This document shows positions 1-43,263 of a stretch of 64,000 nucleotides of DNA, piece after piece. The stretch is from Limanda limanda (Eukaryota > Chordata > Actinopteri > Pleuronectiformes > Pleuronectidae), in contig NC_083656.1 of assembly GCF_963576545.1 (NCBI RefSeq), positions 5,393,686 to 5,457,685 of the forward strand, given 5' to 3'. A program made the translations under genes and the position numbers. Within the stretch, counting starts at the first letter, position 1; every line of letters begins with the position of its first letter. The notes beneath the pieces are model-generated. The model saw only the letters and a program-made list of their open reading frames with translations, had not been told where the DNA came from and ran no database searches.

Positions 1-10560
<10,560 letters not shown>

Positions 10561-10690
10561 CATAGACTGTATATATATTTATATAAATATAAATACATAT
10601 AAAAATATTAGAAAATATGTAATATAATACAATATAATATAATATAATATTATATAATATTATATAATATATTAATATTAATATAACCGG
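10561..10690. repeat. AT-rich low-complexity tract (TATAA-like units)
   Basis: About 120 bases are almost pure A/T with irregular AATAT/TATAA units, just upstream of the wnk4 leader. The left edge reads CCATAGACTGTATATA, which resembles the terminus of the dispersed repeat found at 12303 and 23420, so it may have grown from the end of such an element. Confidence 0.6.
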
Positions 10691-12131
10691 AAGAATGTCC
10701 GCGAACCATCTCTCTGGAAAAGGCACCGTCATGTTTTTCGCTTGGATTTATGTTTCTTCTTATGCGTAATTGATATCCAAAGAAGATCAGGGTGATATTT
10801 TAAAGTCTGATAACTGGAGGAGTGTTGTGCAAAATGCATAAGATGTAAAAGAAGGGAAGGTTTTTTATTTAATATGAGGATCAGTATTTTTATGTATTTT
10901 TTTTCTTAGTATTCATTGGCTGAACAGGTGCCAAATGACATCTATTACTGCAACAGAACATGATGTATTCTCCTCTAATTGGCCTGTCACTGATCAAGAC
11001 GTCAACTTCTTGCATTTCTCAGAAGTAAGATGAGTCACTACTCTCAAATCTCATTTGATTAGCGAATGGATGCTGCAACAGGGGGTGGACGGGCCTGCAG
11101 GGGGAGCCAGCCCGGAGAGCTTCTACAGAAACAGGACACCTTTATCACCAGTGACCACACTGGGCCCCACCTGTCCCACAAGATCTCACACGTTATCAGG
11201 CACACACACACACACGGACACACACGTGTCTCTGGAGCTGTGTCACCCCAACAGGCTGGGAGCCAGCAGCACATGATGCAAGTGGACTGGGCCTCCGTCA
11301 CTCACTGTACAGCTGCAGCTACAGAAACTAGAGCTTATCTCCATCAGTGTGGCTGGAACCTGCACGTCGGCACAGTGGGGCCCAGTTCACATTATCCCAC
11401 ATCACAATAAAACCCTCAAACACACTTCAGGGATGTCGCATTGGGACGAAAAGATTGAAGAGACGTACAAGAAACAAGAAATAGCAAAGAACTAGTTTAT
11501 TTTCCTACATGATATGAAAAAAGATTACAGAGAGAGGGAGTAGCAGGAGTGTCACAGTAGCAACTGCACATTATGACAGGATGACAGCAATCTGTACATG
11601 GAGTCCGCTGTTGTTCCACTCAGCTGCGTCCAGCCGGGGTCGGGGGGGCAAGTCTCTGGCCAGTTCCTCTTCTGGAAGCTTTCATTCTCAAAATAAAAGA
11701 AAGTCCCTCTGGTGTCGTGCACTGGGATTCCTTGGAGGTTTGAGGAGGAACAGCCGAGCAAAGGTCCCGAGCTAATTCTACCGTGTCAATTTATTAACAT
11801 AGGAAAATTGCCATAAAACCGGTTCATATTTACTTCCTGTATTTACAATAAAGAGAGTAAAGGTTACAGCTGGTGGGAAAAGATAATTCCCTTAGGTATT
11901 CAAACATATCTATGCCCCTGATAGATTAATTGCATGTTTACACGGCAACAAAAGTTACCGGTGTCAACTTTGAACATGGCGTCGTTGCTCTTTTTACCCA
12001 AACACTTACATATTGGTTCTCCTCCAATAAGAAAAGGCTATGAATTTTAGGGCGAACCAAAAGGCAACACCACTTATTTAATATAAATATTACAAATTTG
12101 CCTGTAAGGTACAGTATGGGGGTTCACAGCT
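10691..12131. other. Intergenic region between vps25 and wnk4
   Basis: It holds the 3' untranslated part of vps25 and the distal 5' flank of wnk4. On the minus strand AATAAA signals read at 11790-11795 and again near 11490. There is a short CA/GA-rich tract around 11200. I see no additional coding exon. Confidence 0.55.
11790..11795 (-). promoter_or_regulatory. vps25: Candidate polyadenylation signal of vps25
   Basis: The plus strand reads TTTATT, giving AATAAA on the transcript strand about 340 bases after the vps25 stop. A second AATAAA lies about 300 bases further on, so alternative ends are possible. Confidence 0.45.
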
Positions 12132-15100
12132 TTAGAAGAATTTGACGCCCTTTGCGTCGTCCACGCTGATGAACTCGGCTCGGCCGTCTGTTGTTAAATC
12201 CTGCAACGAGCGCTGCAGCATCGAGTCCTCCAGGCCGTGAAACTCTGCAGGAACAAAGTCAGGTTCCGGTCAGAAGGTGGAATGAAAATAAACAACTGCT
12301 GTTTAGAACATTGACTGCGTATAAAGATGGACGACATGACAGCTCCCCAGAAGGTAAGCCAACAATGTTTATCACCACCTGGTGGCAGGCTGCAGTATAG
12401 GTACAGGTTGATATTTGCTTACTCAGCGATTCAAAATTTAATACAAAACGAATAAAACTGAATAAATGTGTTGATGCAGATTGATTTAAGCATTTTAATG
12501 GATCCATACCTTCTCCCTCTGTATCATCCCCATTGGCCAACTCGTAAAGTGTAAACACAGAGTTGTTCATCCCATTTCTGGAAACCTGAAACATCACAAT
12601 AAGGAATTAACGTCATTCAAATAAATGTCATGAATGATCTAAGCCCAGCAACAGGTCCTGCTTTACTGAGACTCATTTATGAACCAGCCCTCCTGTTACC
12701 TATGTACTGGAACAACATGTTTACATGCACTGTAGTAAACTGGGTATATGTTTACAAGCAGTAGGTCAGTGAGTTTTTTCCTTAAACCACATTTCAGACG
12801 CATTATTTACTTATTTTCATCTCAGCAGTGACACAATACACATGTACTCTACGTTTCATGTATTTATTCTGTAAAAAGCCTGAACCAGAGTCGTGATTTA
12901 GTCTCTTAGGTCTTAAAATGTTGTGCATATTAGCAACTAAATATCTTAAGTGGCTTTGATAACATCATAAAACTGTTACACTGGACAACATGTTCTAGAT
13001 CAACAACGTACACTCGCTTTAAAACAAGGACACTTTGCACTTTCTCTTCATCTTTTATCAACTGGACAAATAAACAAAAATGCACAGTTTCTCAGACGGA
13101 ACACGATGTCTCTTGGTTCGATGACTCACCCACTGGTATATTAACTTGCCCCACTCCTCTGGTCGTCTCCACATGACCAAACACCGGGACTTGTTTTTGT
13201 CCAACCATTCCAGGTTACCTGAGGTCAGCCGCAACAATAACACAAGAAGACAATTCACTCTCAGGAATGAATTTTCCACAGTGAGACAATGAGATTAGAG
13301 TTATTTCTGGACTCCGATTGAATGATCTGAACACATGATGCAAACGAGTTTATGTGACCAAAGGAAAAACATCTGGACAGAACAAAATGTACCTTTTTTC
13401 CTCAGCTCCTCAAACACAACTTGGATTGCTTCCATTGACAGTTTTCCTGGACTTCAGTTAAGGGAAGATGAAACAAAACCTGACTCATGCTCAGTGAACG
13501 AATGGATGAAAACCCTTTTAACACCTATAAAACTTCAGAGGTTCAATATTTTATATAATCATCAGACATGACCACCTGTACTGTAATGTGTGGCAAGCTT
13601 AATATCCTCTGGGTGAAGTTTAATTATATATCCCAATAAAAGCGGCAGCCTATAAACCTTTGACTCATGGTGCAAATTAAACAATGGAGGTAAAACTGAT
13701 GAGCGACAACGGGGATTTGAAAACTGGTGCTTCAGGATTTACACGTGGACGGGTTAGGATACGTTCTATCTTCTTGTTGTTGAACACGGGGCTTTCCTGA
13801 GCCTCCATGATGTCCAGGGTGTAGAGCTTGTGATGCCGGCAGAACGACAGAGCCAGGGAGCACCATGCTGCCAGCTGCTTCTGTCTCGTGTCCACATTGG
13901 GCTGTAGCCTGTCCGCAGAGAGAAGAGCAGAAGATATAAAGCTCATTTTTAAGTGAGCCAGACAAGATTCAATACAGCTGTAGATCTGGTTTCTCAATCC
14001 TCTTCCTTAACTTTAATTGTATACATGAGATAATCAGTAATTCAGGAGGAAATGGGACAAAGTAGTTAGCACAGTCATCATATACTATCAGTGAGGTTTG
14101 AGTGTCACTGGTGTTACGACTGGAACTTATCAGAATAAAACTTATCAACAGGTTGCAGAGTCATACTAATTTCAAATAGTCACCGGTGTACAGCACAAAA
14201 CACATAGTTACTATCTGCAGGAAAAGATAATGTTCCCTTTTATTTTCTTGTTATTTCAGTGTTAGATTTGTTTACAGGAATTTCAGCACTGGGGTCTGTA
14301 GAGGTGACGTCACAACCAGCTCCTTGAATACAACTCACTCAAACCTATAAAGTATAAGAGCTCAAAACATTAAATTACACTCTAGTCTCTGTGTAATAAT
14401 CAGTTGGCAGATTATTAGTCTGCCTTATTAGTTATTTAAATTATAACTAGTTTAAATAATACATAAGTCCTGCAACAAGAAACAGTTTCAGAGAAGTGCA
14501 GATTCAACTGTTTGTTAATTAATTTTGATGGATGTCGTTTGTTGTGCTGTTTAATTGTAAAGCTTTAAACCGAGAGGTCTTTCTGTTACTTAGTCCACCT
14601 TCATTGATGGAAATAATTGTTTTATCAGGAACACGCAACATAATTTGCCAAATTCTGGTAAGTGATCCTCACATGTTTCTCTATCTCTGAGGTTTCTATG
14701 GTTTCTTCCCCTGTTGATAGGGTTCTTTGGTAGTTTTACCCTTGTTGAGGGTTAAGAACAGAGGACCTTGTTAAACCCTTTGAGACAAATTGTGAATAAG
14801 GGCTATACAAATAGAATTTAAAGTTGTTTAACATCTGTTGGTCAGTGTATGAAACAAACTGAGCACAGCTAGAGAATCTGTACGGATGTAAACACCTGTA
14901 TCCATCTCAGCTGATCATACACAGCTTTGTAAACATGGACTTCTGATGTCTCTCTTGTTTTGTATTGGTTTCCTCCCTTTGCTGTGCTCGGTGGCATTAT
15001 GATAATTTCTATATAACAATATATGAAGTGGGAGAATGCGGCTGCAGCTGCACAACATGTCCCAGAGTCGCAGAAGTGTCTGCTCCACCGGGTTCCTGGA

Positions 15101-15699
15101 CGTGTTGTTGTGGCTGACAGCTCGGATCTGACACGGAGCTAACAGCTAGCCACAGCTAGCCACAGCTAGCCACAGCTAGCCACAGCTAGCCACAGCTAGC
15201 CACAGCTAGCCACAGCTAGCCACAGCTAGCCACAGCTAGCCACAGCTAGCCACAGCTAGCCACAGCTAGCCACAGCTAGCCACAGCTAGCCACAGCTAGC
15301 CACAGCTAGCCACAGCTAGCCACAGCTAGCCACAGCTAGCCACAGCTAGCCACAGCTAAACCTCGCTCCGAACACGATCCCGGAGTTAAATGTTGATTCG
15401 CATGTTTGCACGATGACCTGCTGAGACAATGAGCTCAACGAACACGACAGAAGCTGCTGGATAAACTTCTTTTTCTTTAAATCCTCCCGAGTGAGTGAAT
15501 CCACTTCCCTAGCCGTTTAGCCAGTTAGCCGGCTAACATGATGCTAGCTCGTAAATCCACACATTTCGACTCGCTAACGCAGAAACAGCGGATGATAACA
15601 ATCGATTTGTTCGTGTGATTAAAACAAGACTCGGGTGGAAAAGCGAACTCACGTATAAAACGGTGGGAAACTGTACTGCCAGGGCCACTCGAAGCTCAT
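12132..15699 (-). CDS. vps25: Vps25, ESCRT-II subunit (complete, six coding exons)
   Basis: Vps25 is the ESCRT-II subunit that binds ESCRT-III and helps sort ubiquitinated cargo into multivesicular endosomes. Coding exons are 15699-15653, 13908-13763, 13446-13393, 13218-13130, 12585-12510 and 12244-12132. All have GT/AG borders and compatible phases, giving 174 residues (human 176). The protein starts MSFEWPWQYSFPPFYT, the conserved N-terminal motif. It continues LQPNVDTRQKQLAAWCSLAL, MEAQESPVFNN, EELRKKGNLEWLDK and MWRRPEEWGKLIYQW, then ends GVKFF followed by TAA. The family fold is two winged-helix domains, here about residues 1-95 and 96-174. The least conserved part is the last exon, LQRSLQDLTTDGRAEFISV, as in other species. 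Intron 1 carries a perfect minisatellite; intron 5 carries a dispersed repeat. wnk4 follows downstream on the same strand. Confidence 0.97.
12303..12416 (+). repeat. Dispersed repeat copy ('gatggacgacatgacagc' family)
   Basis: Inside vps25 intron 5 the sequence runs GACTGCGTATAAAGATGG, then GACATGACAGCTCCCC, then CACCTGGTGGCAGGCTGCAG and TATAGGT. A second, more diverged copy is at 23420-23560, and a terminus-like piece is at 10561. I recognise this as a common teleost repeat (likely a short non-autonomous DNA element) but cannot assign its family. Confidence 0.6.
14685..14825 (+). mobile_element. 3'-tail remnant of a fish retroelement
   Basis: Within vps25 intron 1 the sequence contains AGGGTTCTTTGGTAG, TTGTTGAGGGTTAAGAACAG, CCTTTGAGACAAATTGTGA and GGGCTATACAAATAGAATTT in that order. 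This matches my recollection of the 3' end of abundant fish non-LTR elements and their SINE partners. No coding part is attached. Confidence 0.5.
15142..15358. repeat. Perfect 10-bp minisatellite in vps25 intron 1
   Basis: The unit CACAGCTAGC is repeated without a single change from 15151 to 15350 (20 units), with partial units at each side (15142-15150 and 15351-15358). Each unit contains the palindrome GCTAGC. The array begins about 295 bases downstream of vps25 coding exon 1 in transcript order. The absence of any variant unit suggests recent expansion or homogenisation. Confidence 0.97.
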
Positions 15700-17731
15700 C
15701 GTGCCACCGCTGACAGCTTCCGGAAACACGTCCCCCTCTCAAAGGGCTCCGGACAAAACAACGACTCAAGGAATTAAAAAACACATTGAATCCTAGGGCT
15801 AGGTTGTAGCACTAATCACGCATTACGGTCCACTCCATCAAGTTAGAGCCCCTAGGGAAAACTTTATCTAAAATCGAATTTAGTTTTAAAACGAGGTTTA
15901 CCTCCTTTTGGCAATAGGTGGCGCTATCGCCATCACTACACTAGACTAATAGATCTGTTCAGGTCAAAAACACTCTTTTCTCTTTTCAGATCGTATAAAT
16001 CTTTCATCTTTGCATTTTAGACATCAAAGGATTCTAACATCACTGACACAGTGACATTGCTTGTTGAAGTACTGTACTTTCTGAGGAACTTACTTCCATT
16101 GTTTCAGTAGTAGCCAGTTTTGTTCAGTCCAGCTGCTTTACATATTAAGATTTTTGTCATAAAACAAGTGTTCAACGTACATAATACTACAGATTCTTAT
16201 TGATATCCCAAAACTTCCCCTTGACTCATTAAATATAGATATTTGGAGATTTATTACACATAAAAGCATCTTTCAAAGGTTCAGTGTGAAGGATTTGGTG
16301 CCATCTAGTGGTAACGTTGCATGTTGCAGCTGAACACCCATCACCTGACTCTCCTTTAAAACATGAGAGAGAACCTTTGGTAGTCTTCAGTTGCCATAAA
16401 AACTCAAAAGGTTTAGTTTGTTCAGTTTGGGCTACTGTACAAAAAACGTGGCGGCCTCCATAGAGAGCACCCACTCCTGATGTAAATATAAAGTATTTAA
16501 ATATAAAGGCTCATTCTAGGGTACAGAAAACAACAACTTTTACAATTTAGATGAAACTCAGTAGTGAAAACATCACTAGGATTGTTTTATATTCAATTTC
16601 TGCCAATAGATCCCTTATACCTGAATCTTACACCCTGGATCTGAAGGATGTTGAATATGTCTGCCTGTACTGTGAGTCATAATAAAAATATAATATGTCT
16701 GTTGACTGAAAATGTACTTGTATTTTTTTTCAACAAGAATAAACACACAACTTAGTTTTATTTTTTTACAAAGTTACTTTATTATTCAATAGCTTGTGCA
16801 TTTCCAACACCTCTCAGCATAAACATTATTTCTAGTTCTATTTACAAGACATAAATCTCTGCTAATATCCAGTGAACTTGTTCATGGTCAGATTTGACCA
16901 CCGACTGTCAAAAATATGTCTTACTTATTTATATTTCTATGTTATTGTACAGTTTCTTCAAGAACAGCATGATCCAAAAAACTTATTTTACAGTTCAGTG
17001 GAAGTATTCTATGTCACCATCTAGTTCACATTATTAATATTTATTTTTTATACATTTCTATATTACAATAAAACATATTCATGGGTCAAAACAAAAAAGA
17101 AAAAAAATGCAGTATTGGATTATAATCTCAGTTATTGCAATATGTGATATACTTTAATATCAAATCCAAAACAATATTTAAAAGTCATTATACTAGAATA
17201 AAGATGGAAGCAATCAGTGACAGTTTCTTACAGAGAGAATTGATGCATCTGTCCAGCTGTGACTTGGTTCCTAATTCAGCTGTGAATTAGAAAAATAAAA
17301 CAAACTAACAAAAAAATAAAATAAACGATTAAATTCTCCAGAATGTGATTTGTTTCACTCTCACAGATGTGACACGGTCCTTCTCCCACCCAACAGACAG
17401 GCTCAATAATCTGAGATGGGAAACTGATCCACACCGACACCTGTGCAGGTCAATTTCCTCCAATACTGCCAAACGTAGTTCTAACTGTGTGAGCCTCCTA
17501 TGGAGTAAATCTGGTTACACATGCTTCATATATTCTCAGCAAAGACTATTTGAAAGTCCCTTTACTAGTTTTTACGGTGTTATCTTCATATTCTGAACAG
17601 AGAAAGCTTCAGGAGCCCTTTCACTTATGTTAAAAGATGAGTTTTGCACCGAAGCTGTTTACGTGCACTTCAAACCACGTGAGCACATTTAGACATTCGC
17701 CCCCGTACTGCACCAGAGGCGTGTGACTGCT
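15700..17731. other. Intergenic region between arhgap27 and vps25
   Basis: It contains the vps25 5' leader and promoter just above 15700, a 376-bp MITE (16271-16646), and the 3' untranslated region of arhgap27. Several TTTATT hexamers (AATAAA on the transcript strand) lie at about 16777 and 17040, so the arhgap27 3'UTR may be about 0.7-1 kb. No further exon is visible. Confidence 0.55.
16271..16646 (-). mobile_element. MITE copy A with terminal inverted repeats
   Basis: The left end reads TTTCAAAGGTTCAGTGTG and the right end, reverse complemented, reads like CAGATCCAGGGTGTAAG. The interior contains TTTGGTGCCATCTAGTGG, CATGTTGCAGCTGAACACC and GGCTACTGTACAAAAAA. The same sequence, inverted, occurs at 61449-61806. 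It lies between the genes, in the likely 3' flank of arhgap27. The structure suits a non-autonomous DNA transposon; the superfamily is unassigned. Confidence 0.8.
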
Positions 17732-37918
<20,187 letters not shown>

Positions 37919-39589
37919 GCTCCGGTGTGGCCTCGAGTCAACGTGCAAACATCACAGAACTGCGGATAATGGAAGAAGATGGAGAGGGTTACATTACAGA
38001 TGTTAGTTAGGGTTATTATCTATAGAGAAATATCACTAATGAATAAACCCCCACACCAAATAGCTGTTTGTTGTTGAAGTTTTGTGTATTTTTTTATCTT
38101 TTTATAGTCATTTTCAGTGTCTTTGTTGTAGTTTAAGTGAATAACTGTTTTTTTTCTGCGATTATGTTGTTGTTTTCTGTCTCCTTATACTTTGTTGACA
38201 TTGTGCGACTCTTTGTAGTCGTTTAATATCTCCTTGCTGAAGTTGTGTTTTTTCTGTTCCTTGGAGGAATTCATGTAACATTCTGTGTCTGTTTGTATTA
38301 ATTTAGTTTTTCTTGGTTTTAGTGTCAGATAACTCTTTGTTTTTCTGTGTTTGTGTTGTTGTTGTTTTGGGGTTTATCTCTTTGTAGCCATTTAGTGTCT
38401 CTTTGATACTTTGTATCTTTTCTTTCATCTTGATGTTGTTGTTTAGTGTCTTTGCAGTCGATGGATTGACTGTGGAACAATATGTGTCACAACAGCAGTG
38501 TCAGTGTGGGTCTGTGTGGACTCAGTAATTCATGTTTGTCTAACGGTGGATGCACTTGCAGATATGAACTTGATGATTTTTATATCTGTGCACAGGAATG
38601 TGACAGGAAGTTGCTTCCATCTGCTGCAGAGCAGCTTCAGCCTAAACTTACAGACAATTTGAGCAGCAGCCTGGAAACTGCTGCTCTGCCACAAAACAGG
38701 AAGTCTGCACCAACCTCAGCTCAGTGTCGGTCCCACGTCACTTTGTAATCATAGTTTGCCTTATCGGGCTGTATTTCACCCATAAAGCTCTCGGCACATT
38801 AACAGTTATAAAGAACAAACACTACAATAAAACCTCAGGCCGCTTCGGTTAACAGCTGTATCACATGCAAGAGACACCATTTTGTGTTTTTGTTGCAGCC
38901 ATATTATTAAATCTTAATATTTGAATTTATTTAATACATATTTGGGTCAACTGTCACATGTTGAAACTGTGTGTACATTGTCAAATTCATTTGAAATGCA
39001 AAACAAGAGAAGATATGGAAAATAAAACATTAACCAACATGGGAGAAGTAAGTGAGTTAAAGTTAAATTAACACAAAATGTAATTGTAAATTTGGCAAAT
39101 CACATTCATATATAACTAAAGGTCAGTGTAACAACAAATAACTTCCTGTAATTTCCCGTCACATGTAATAATTCGTCTACTCGCCTGATTCCAAGATGTC
39201 CCGGTAACAGTTGTGTATCTGCAGAGCTGGAGTTGACAATCTGCTGCTTCACTGTAAACGTTTCTGTTCGCCTGCTCCTCGCTCTCATTTCCTGTTCTGT
39301 GTAAGTGCACCTCGACCGAGAGAAGCAACCGGTGACTGATCACAGCCCTGAAGCCACATGAAATGGGAAGTCTGACTTTGTATTTTTGAATTCTGTTTGT
39401 GGCATCTCATGGACGGATGCTTGTCTGGCATGAGCAGCAAGAACATGACTCATTGTGCTGTCACAACAAAGAAATACAGAAAGATGTAAAAGACTTGTTT
39501 TTAAAATATATATTTTTTAATTTGTTGCATTGTTTATGTTTATTTTAGGCAGATGATCAGCATAAAAAAAAGGTACAGTGCTACTCAGT

Positions 39590-39800
39590 TGAGTGCATAA
39601 CTCTGCCAACGCCAGACAGTTCCCTTGTGAAACCACATTTAAATTTACTAGAACCAGATTTTTATTTAGATTTCTCATCAGTGTCACTCAACTAAACACG
39701 CCAGATTTTTTTGTTTTCATCAAGGTTTGTGAATTCCTCTCTGAAAAATCAACAAAAGTCCCACAATGTTAAAGAAAGTAATCCAGAACGCATCCTTTCA
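39590..39800 (+). repeat. Diverged dispersed repeat copy
   Basis: It contains CTCTGCCAACGCCAGACAGT, CGCCAGATTTTTTTG, TTTCATCAAGG, TGTGAATTCCTCTCTGA and AATGTTAAAGAAAGTAATCC in the same order as the copies at 33590 and 62845. Confidence 0.5.
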
Positions 39801-40489
39801 CCAACTTTCTGGTCAAACAATCAAACTAATGCCAGAGAAAAACACAACCTCCCTGATGGAGCTTAAAAAACAATCTAACTTTATCTTCATCAGATTCACT
39901 GGATGCTTTAAAATTAAATCAAATAATAATGGGGTTTGTTTCATTTTTGCCTTGCAGTTACAGCCTTTGATCGATAGAGGGTGCTGCCGCCTCCCTTCAA
40001 GCCTCCTGGTCAACTAGTGAACACTGTGAGATAAGTTTTTCAACATAGTTTCTTTATTTAGGCTAAAGTTCTAAAGTTATACATGCTATTATAACTTCAT
40101 GACATTTTCAATGAATTATATACATTTTCTTATTCACTTTCTGTCCTTGTCATCTTTGTATAATGCGTTAGATGTTTTAAATGAATTTGATAGTTTCTTT
40201 GTTTATAGGCTATAGGGGTTATTTTATGAATTAATAAAAGTTGTACATGTTTATAGGACTGAATCATAATGTTTTTTATTAATGGGGAATATGGAGCATG
40301 TCCCAGACGATAAAATTAAGATTATCGCACAATAAAAACTCATATCTCCACTCTTTCTTTATGAGTAGTCAGAAAACAAGACGTAGACGTAGAATGTGTT
40401 GAATCAATTTTGTAAAATACAAAGTTCAGAATTTGACATTCATGTGAATTCAGATTTTCAACAAATATCCTACATTTTCAGGAATTCAG

Positions 40490-40715
40490 CCAGAAAGTTA
40501 TTAGATAGAAACTCTGTTACTGTATATATGTATATACTTTGTTCTACTTTATTCTATTTTATTTTATTCTATTTCTTATATATTGTTGTTGTTTTGTTTT
40601 TTTAATTGTTGTTTTATGTTCAGTGCACCAATGACACCAAGTCAATTTCCTATATGTGCAAACATACCTGGCAAATAAAAGAATTCTGATTCTGATTCTG
40701 ATTCTGATTCTGAAA
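40490..40715 (+). mobile_element. LINE 3' tail ending in (TGATTC)n
   Basis: A T-rich stretch is followed by CACCAATGACACCAAGTC, CATACCTGGCAAATAAAAG and four to five GATTCT units. The motif 'GGCAAATAAA plus hexamer tail' marks the 3' end of fish non-LTR retrotransposons. Only the untranslated tail is preserved. Confidence 0.6.
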
Positions 40716-40809
40716 TTCACTTGTTACAGCAGCAGGCAGGTTACAAAAAGATAGACAAGATAATACAGAAATATTATATAAAGGACTATAGACCACAACA
40801 ATAAAGAAT

Positions 40810-41010
<201 letters not shown>

Positions 41011-41734
41011 CAATACAATAGAATAAAATAAAAAATATTGAGGTTGAAAGAATAAAAACAGAAACACAAGATAAATAGGTAGATAAGGTGCAGTGGCAAG
41101 ATGATGGTAAAAATAGTACAGTATATATGGTATATAATATAACAAAACATAGAAATATATTTATATATGATAGTAATTATACCAATATAATAGCAGTATA
41201 TAGTAATAATGGCAGCAACAGTAGATATAATAATTATAACATGTACACATATATAATATATATAGACAAATTAGAAAGTTTAAGTAAAGAATATAAATTA
41301 ATTAACGCTAATATCTAAACACCAGTAGTCAGAACTCCCACTTTAAGCTGATGGGGAACTAGAGTTCTTCCATAAGAGGCTGGTTAGGAGGTTTTTTTCT
41401 TTTTCACAGTGTTAGGAGGCCCCACTTGCGCAGGGCATCAAAAAATTATTCGGAACTCATATTGTTCCTCTCCACGGAAATCTTTAGTAAAAGGCGAAAG
41501 ATTTATTCGATCTGAAGAGAAACATGAGTGATCTGCCTTCCTGGTGATTGACCGGAGGTACTCACTCCCGCAGACACGTCCTTTACTCACGGTGCCTTCA
41601 CACAGAAAATCCTCCACACTGTCAATAATACGCTATAATTGCAATCTAAGCTTGGACTTGTGCATCATGTGACAAAAACGTTACTTCAAATGTTATCAGG
41701 TCCAAATGATACATTTATAGGAACATTATAACTC

Positions 41735-42025
41735 TGTCGCGCGGTGCATGATGGGTAAGAGGGCGTTGATCCAGCCCTCTTCCGGTATTAACTCTGTCAG
41801 AGCTCGAACAAAGAAAACAACACGAACAGATGTGAAGTGAAAACCAGATGTGAAGGGAATGATTGAAAGGAGAGAAGATAAAGTTGTGTGGTCAAGAGTT
41901 AATAGAAGAATATCTCTTAACGTCACACACATGCGCAGGACACACACAGGAAGTAAAGAAACAAAGCGAGAATATTAACCCCAACTACTTCCGCCCTCAC
42001 CGGAAGTCGTCCCAGCAGACGATAA
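41735..42025. promoter_or_regulatory. Possible promoter-like patch
   Basis: This patch holds CTGTCGCGCGGTGCATGATG, CCCTCTTCCGG and a pair of inverted ETS-like sites (ACTTCCGCC and CCGGAAGTC) in otherwise AT-rich DNA. It lies about 4 kb above arhgap27 coding exon 1 on the transcript strand and could be its upstream promoter. There is no direct evidence of transcription. Confidence 0.25.
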
Positions 42026-43183
42026 CACTCCCTCAATCAACCATAAAACAAGCAAAATGTAGTTTTGACATAAGGTTGAGGGTCCATGTATACATTTGAT
42101 TCATAACATAATGGACACATCCTTATTTGTTTTTCATTTCTTAAAAAAATAGGCCACTTGATTACAACTTGTTCCTCCAGCGTCTGAAGATGAAGGACAA
42201 CCACTCTTTGATTGAACTAAAAACCTGATTACACCAACACAAGTAAAATCCAACCTTATATATAACACTGTAAAGTCTCAACCTCACTGTGTAAAGTACC
42301 TTCATATAATGGATGCTGTGTTTGGAGTGAACACATAATACATCCTGAAAACTAAGATCGATGCAATATATTCTAGAGTATTGGGGGGGGGGGTGGGGGG
42401 GATTCATTTATTAACTTGTACAAACTTGCGGTATCTTTTCTTTGTACCCCAGCTTCATCTGTGTCCTGTGAAAGGATCTTTTCTAAAGCAGGCGAAATTA
42501 TTTTTAAAAAAAAAGAAACCGCCTGAAACCCAGCACTGTTGAAAAGCTGTTGTTTTTAAATAACAATTAATAAACCATTATCTCTATTGTACGTGTTACA
42601 TTTTGTCCCCCCACACACATAAGAACAGTCACAAACCCAGAAACACAAGCACATTCACATCACAACCCTCTCACTCATTTGTTTCCACTTTTGACCACGC
42701 CATTGTATCATAAAGACAGACAATATTAATAACTTTATAGACATTTAAATCTGTTTCACCACTATGTTTATTTAAAATGTCTCTCAAGGCCACACAGCAT
42801 TTCACAATTTATCTGCATATTAGAGAGTTTGAACACAAAAAGTACAACACACACTCACACATATCTTCATTTCAGCATTTTCCATTAGTTCACTTTAATA
42901 TTCACTCTGGCAGTGGAAAGTTTCCCACTCACTGAAAACAAAGCTTTCTCCCATCTTCCCATAATTATATTATTTAAGGATAGGCGACACATAATGAAGA
43001 GCATTCAAATGCTCTGGTTGAATATATAATTGCATCCATGTCAGGAGTGTAGTTATATTATTTGCACACACATCAGACCACACTTCAGTCGTGCAGTGAC
43101 TGGTCAACCAAAGTTACTGAGGATCTTTATTATACAATACTGTCATGGAAAATACATTTTAGTAAGTTTAATATATGTAGTAC

Positions 43184-43189
43184 TTTATT
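43184..43189 (-). promoter_or_regulatory. Candidate polyadenylation signal of the unrecognised gene
   Basis: AATAAA on the minus strand (CAATAAAGTAC context) lies about 75 bases after the stop codon at 43264, implying a short 3'UTR. Confidence 0.6.
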
Positions 43190-43263
43190 GATTAGAATAT
43201 ACATTTACGGTGAAGCCGTAACTTTACAATTTTTAAAAAAACAACAGATGTGATATTAAAAGT

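Noticed and set aside
15142..15358. Regular repeat that could be mistaken for a CRISPR array
   Set aside because: Units are 10 bases and directly adjacent with no spacers, in a vertebrate intron.
37919..37948. Ten-residue N-terminal extension of Arhgap27 (MHVDSRPHRS)
   Set aside because: Possible, but the family N-terminus aligns with the internal ATG at 37918; left as an alternative in the annotation.
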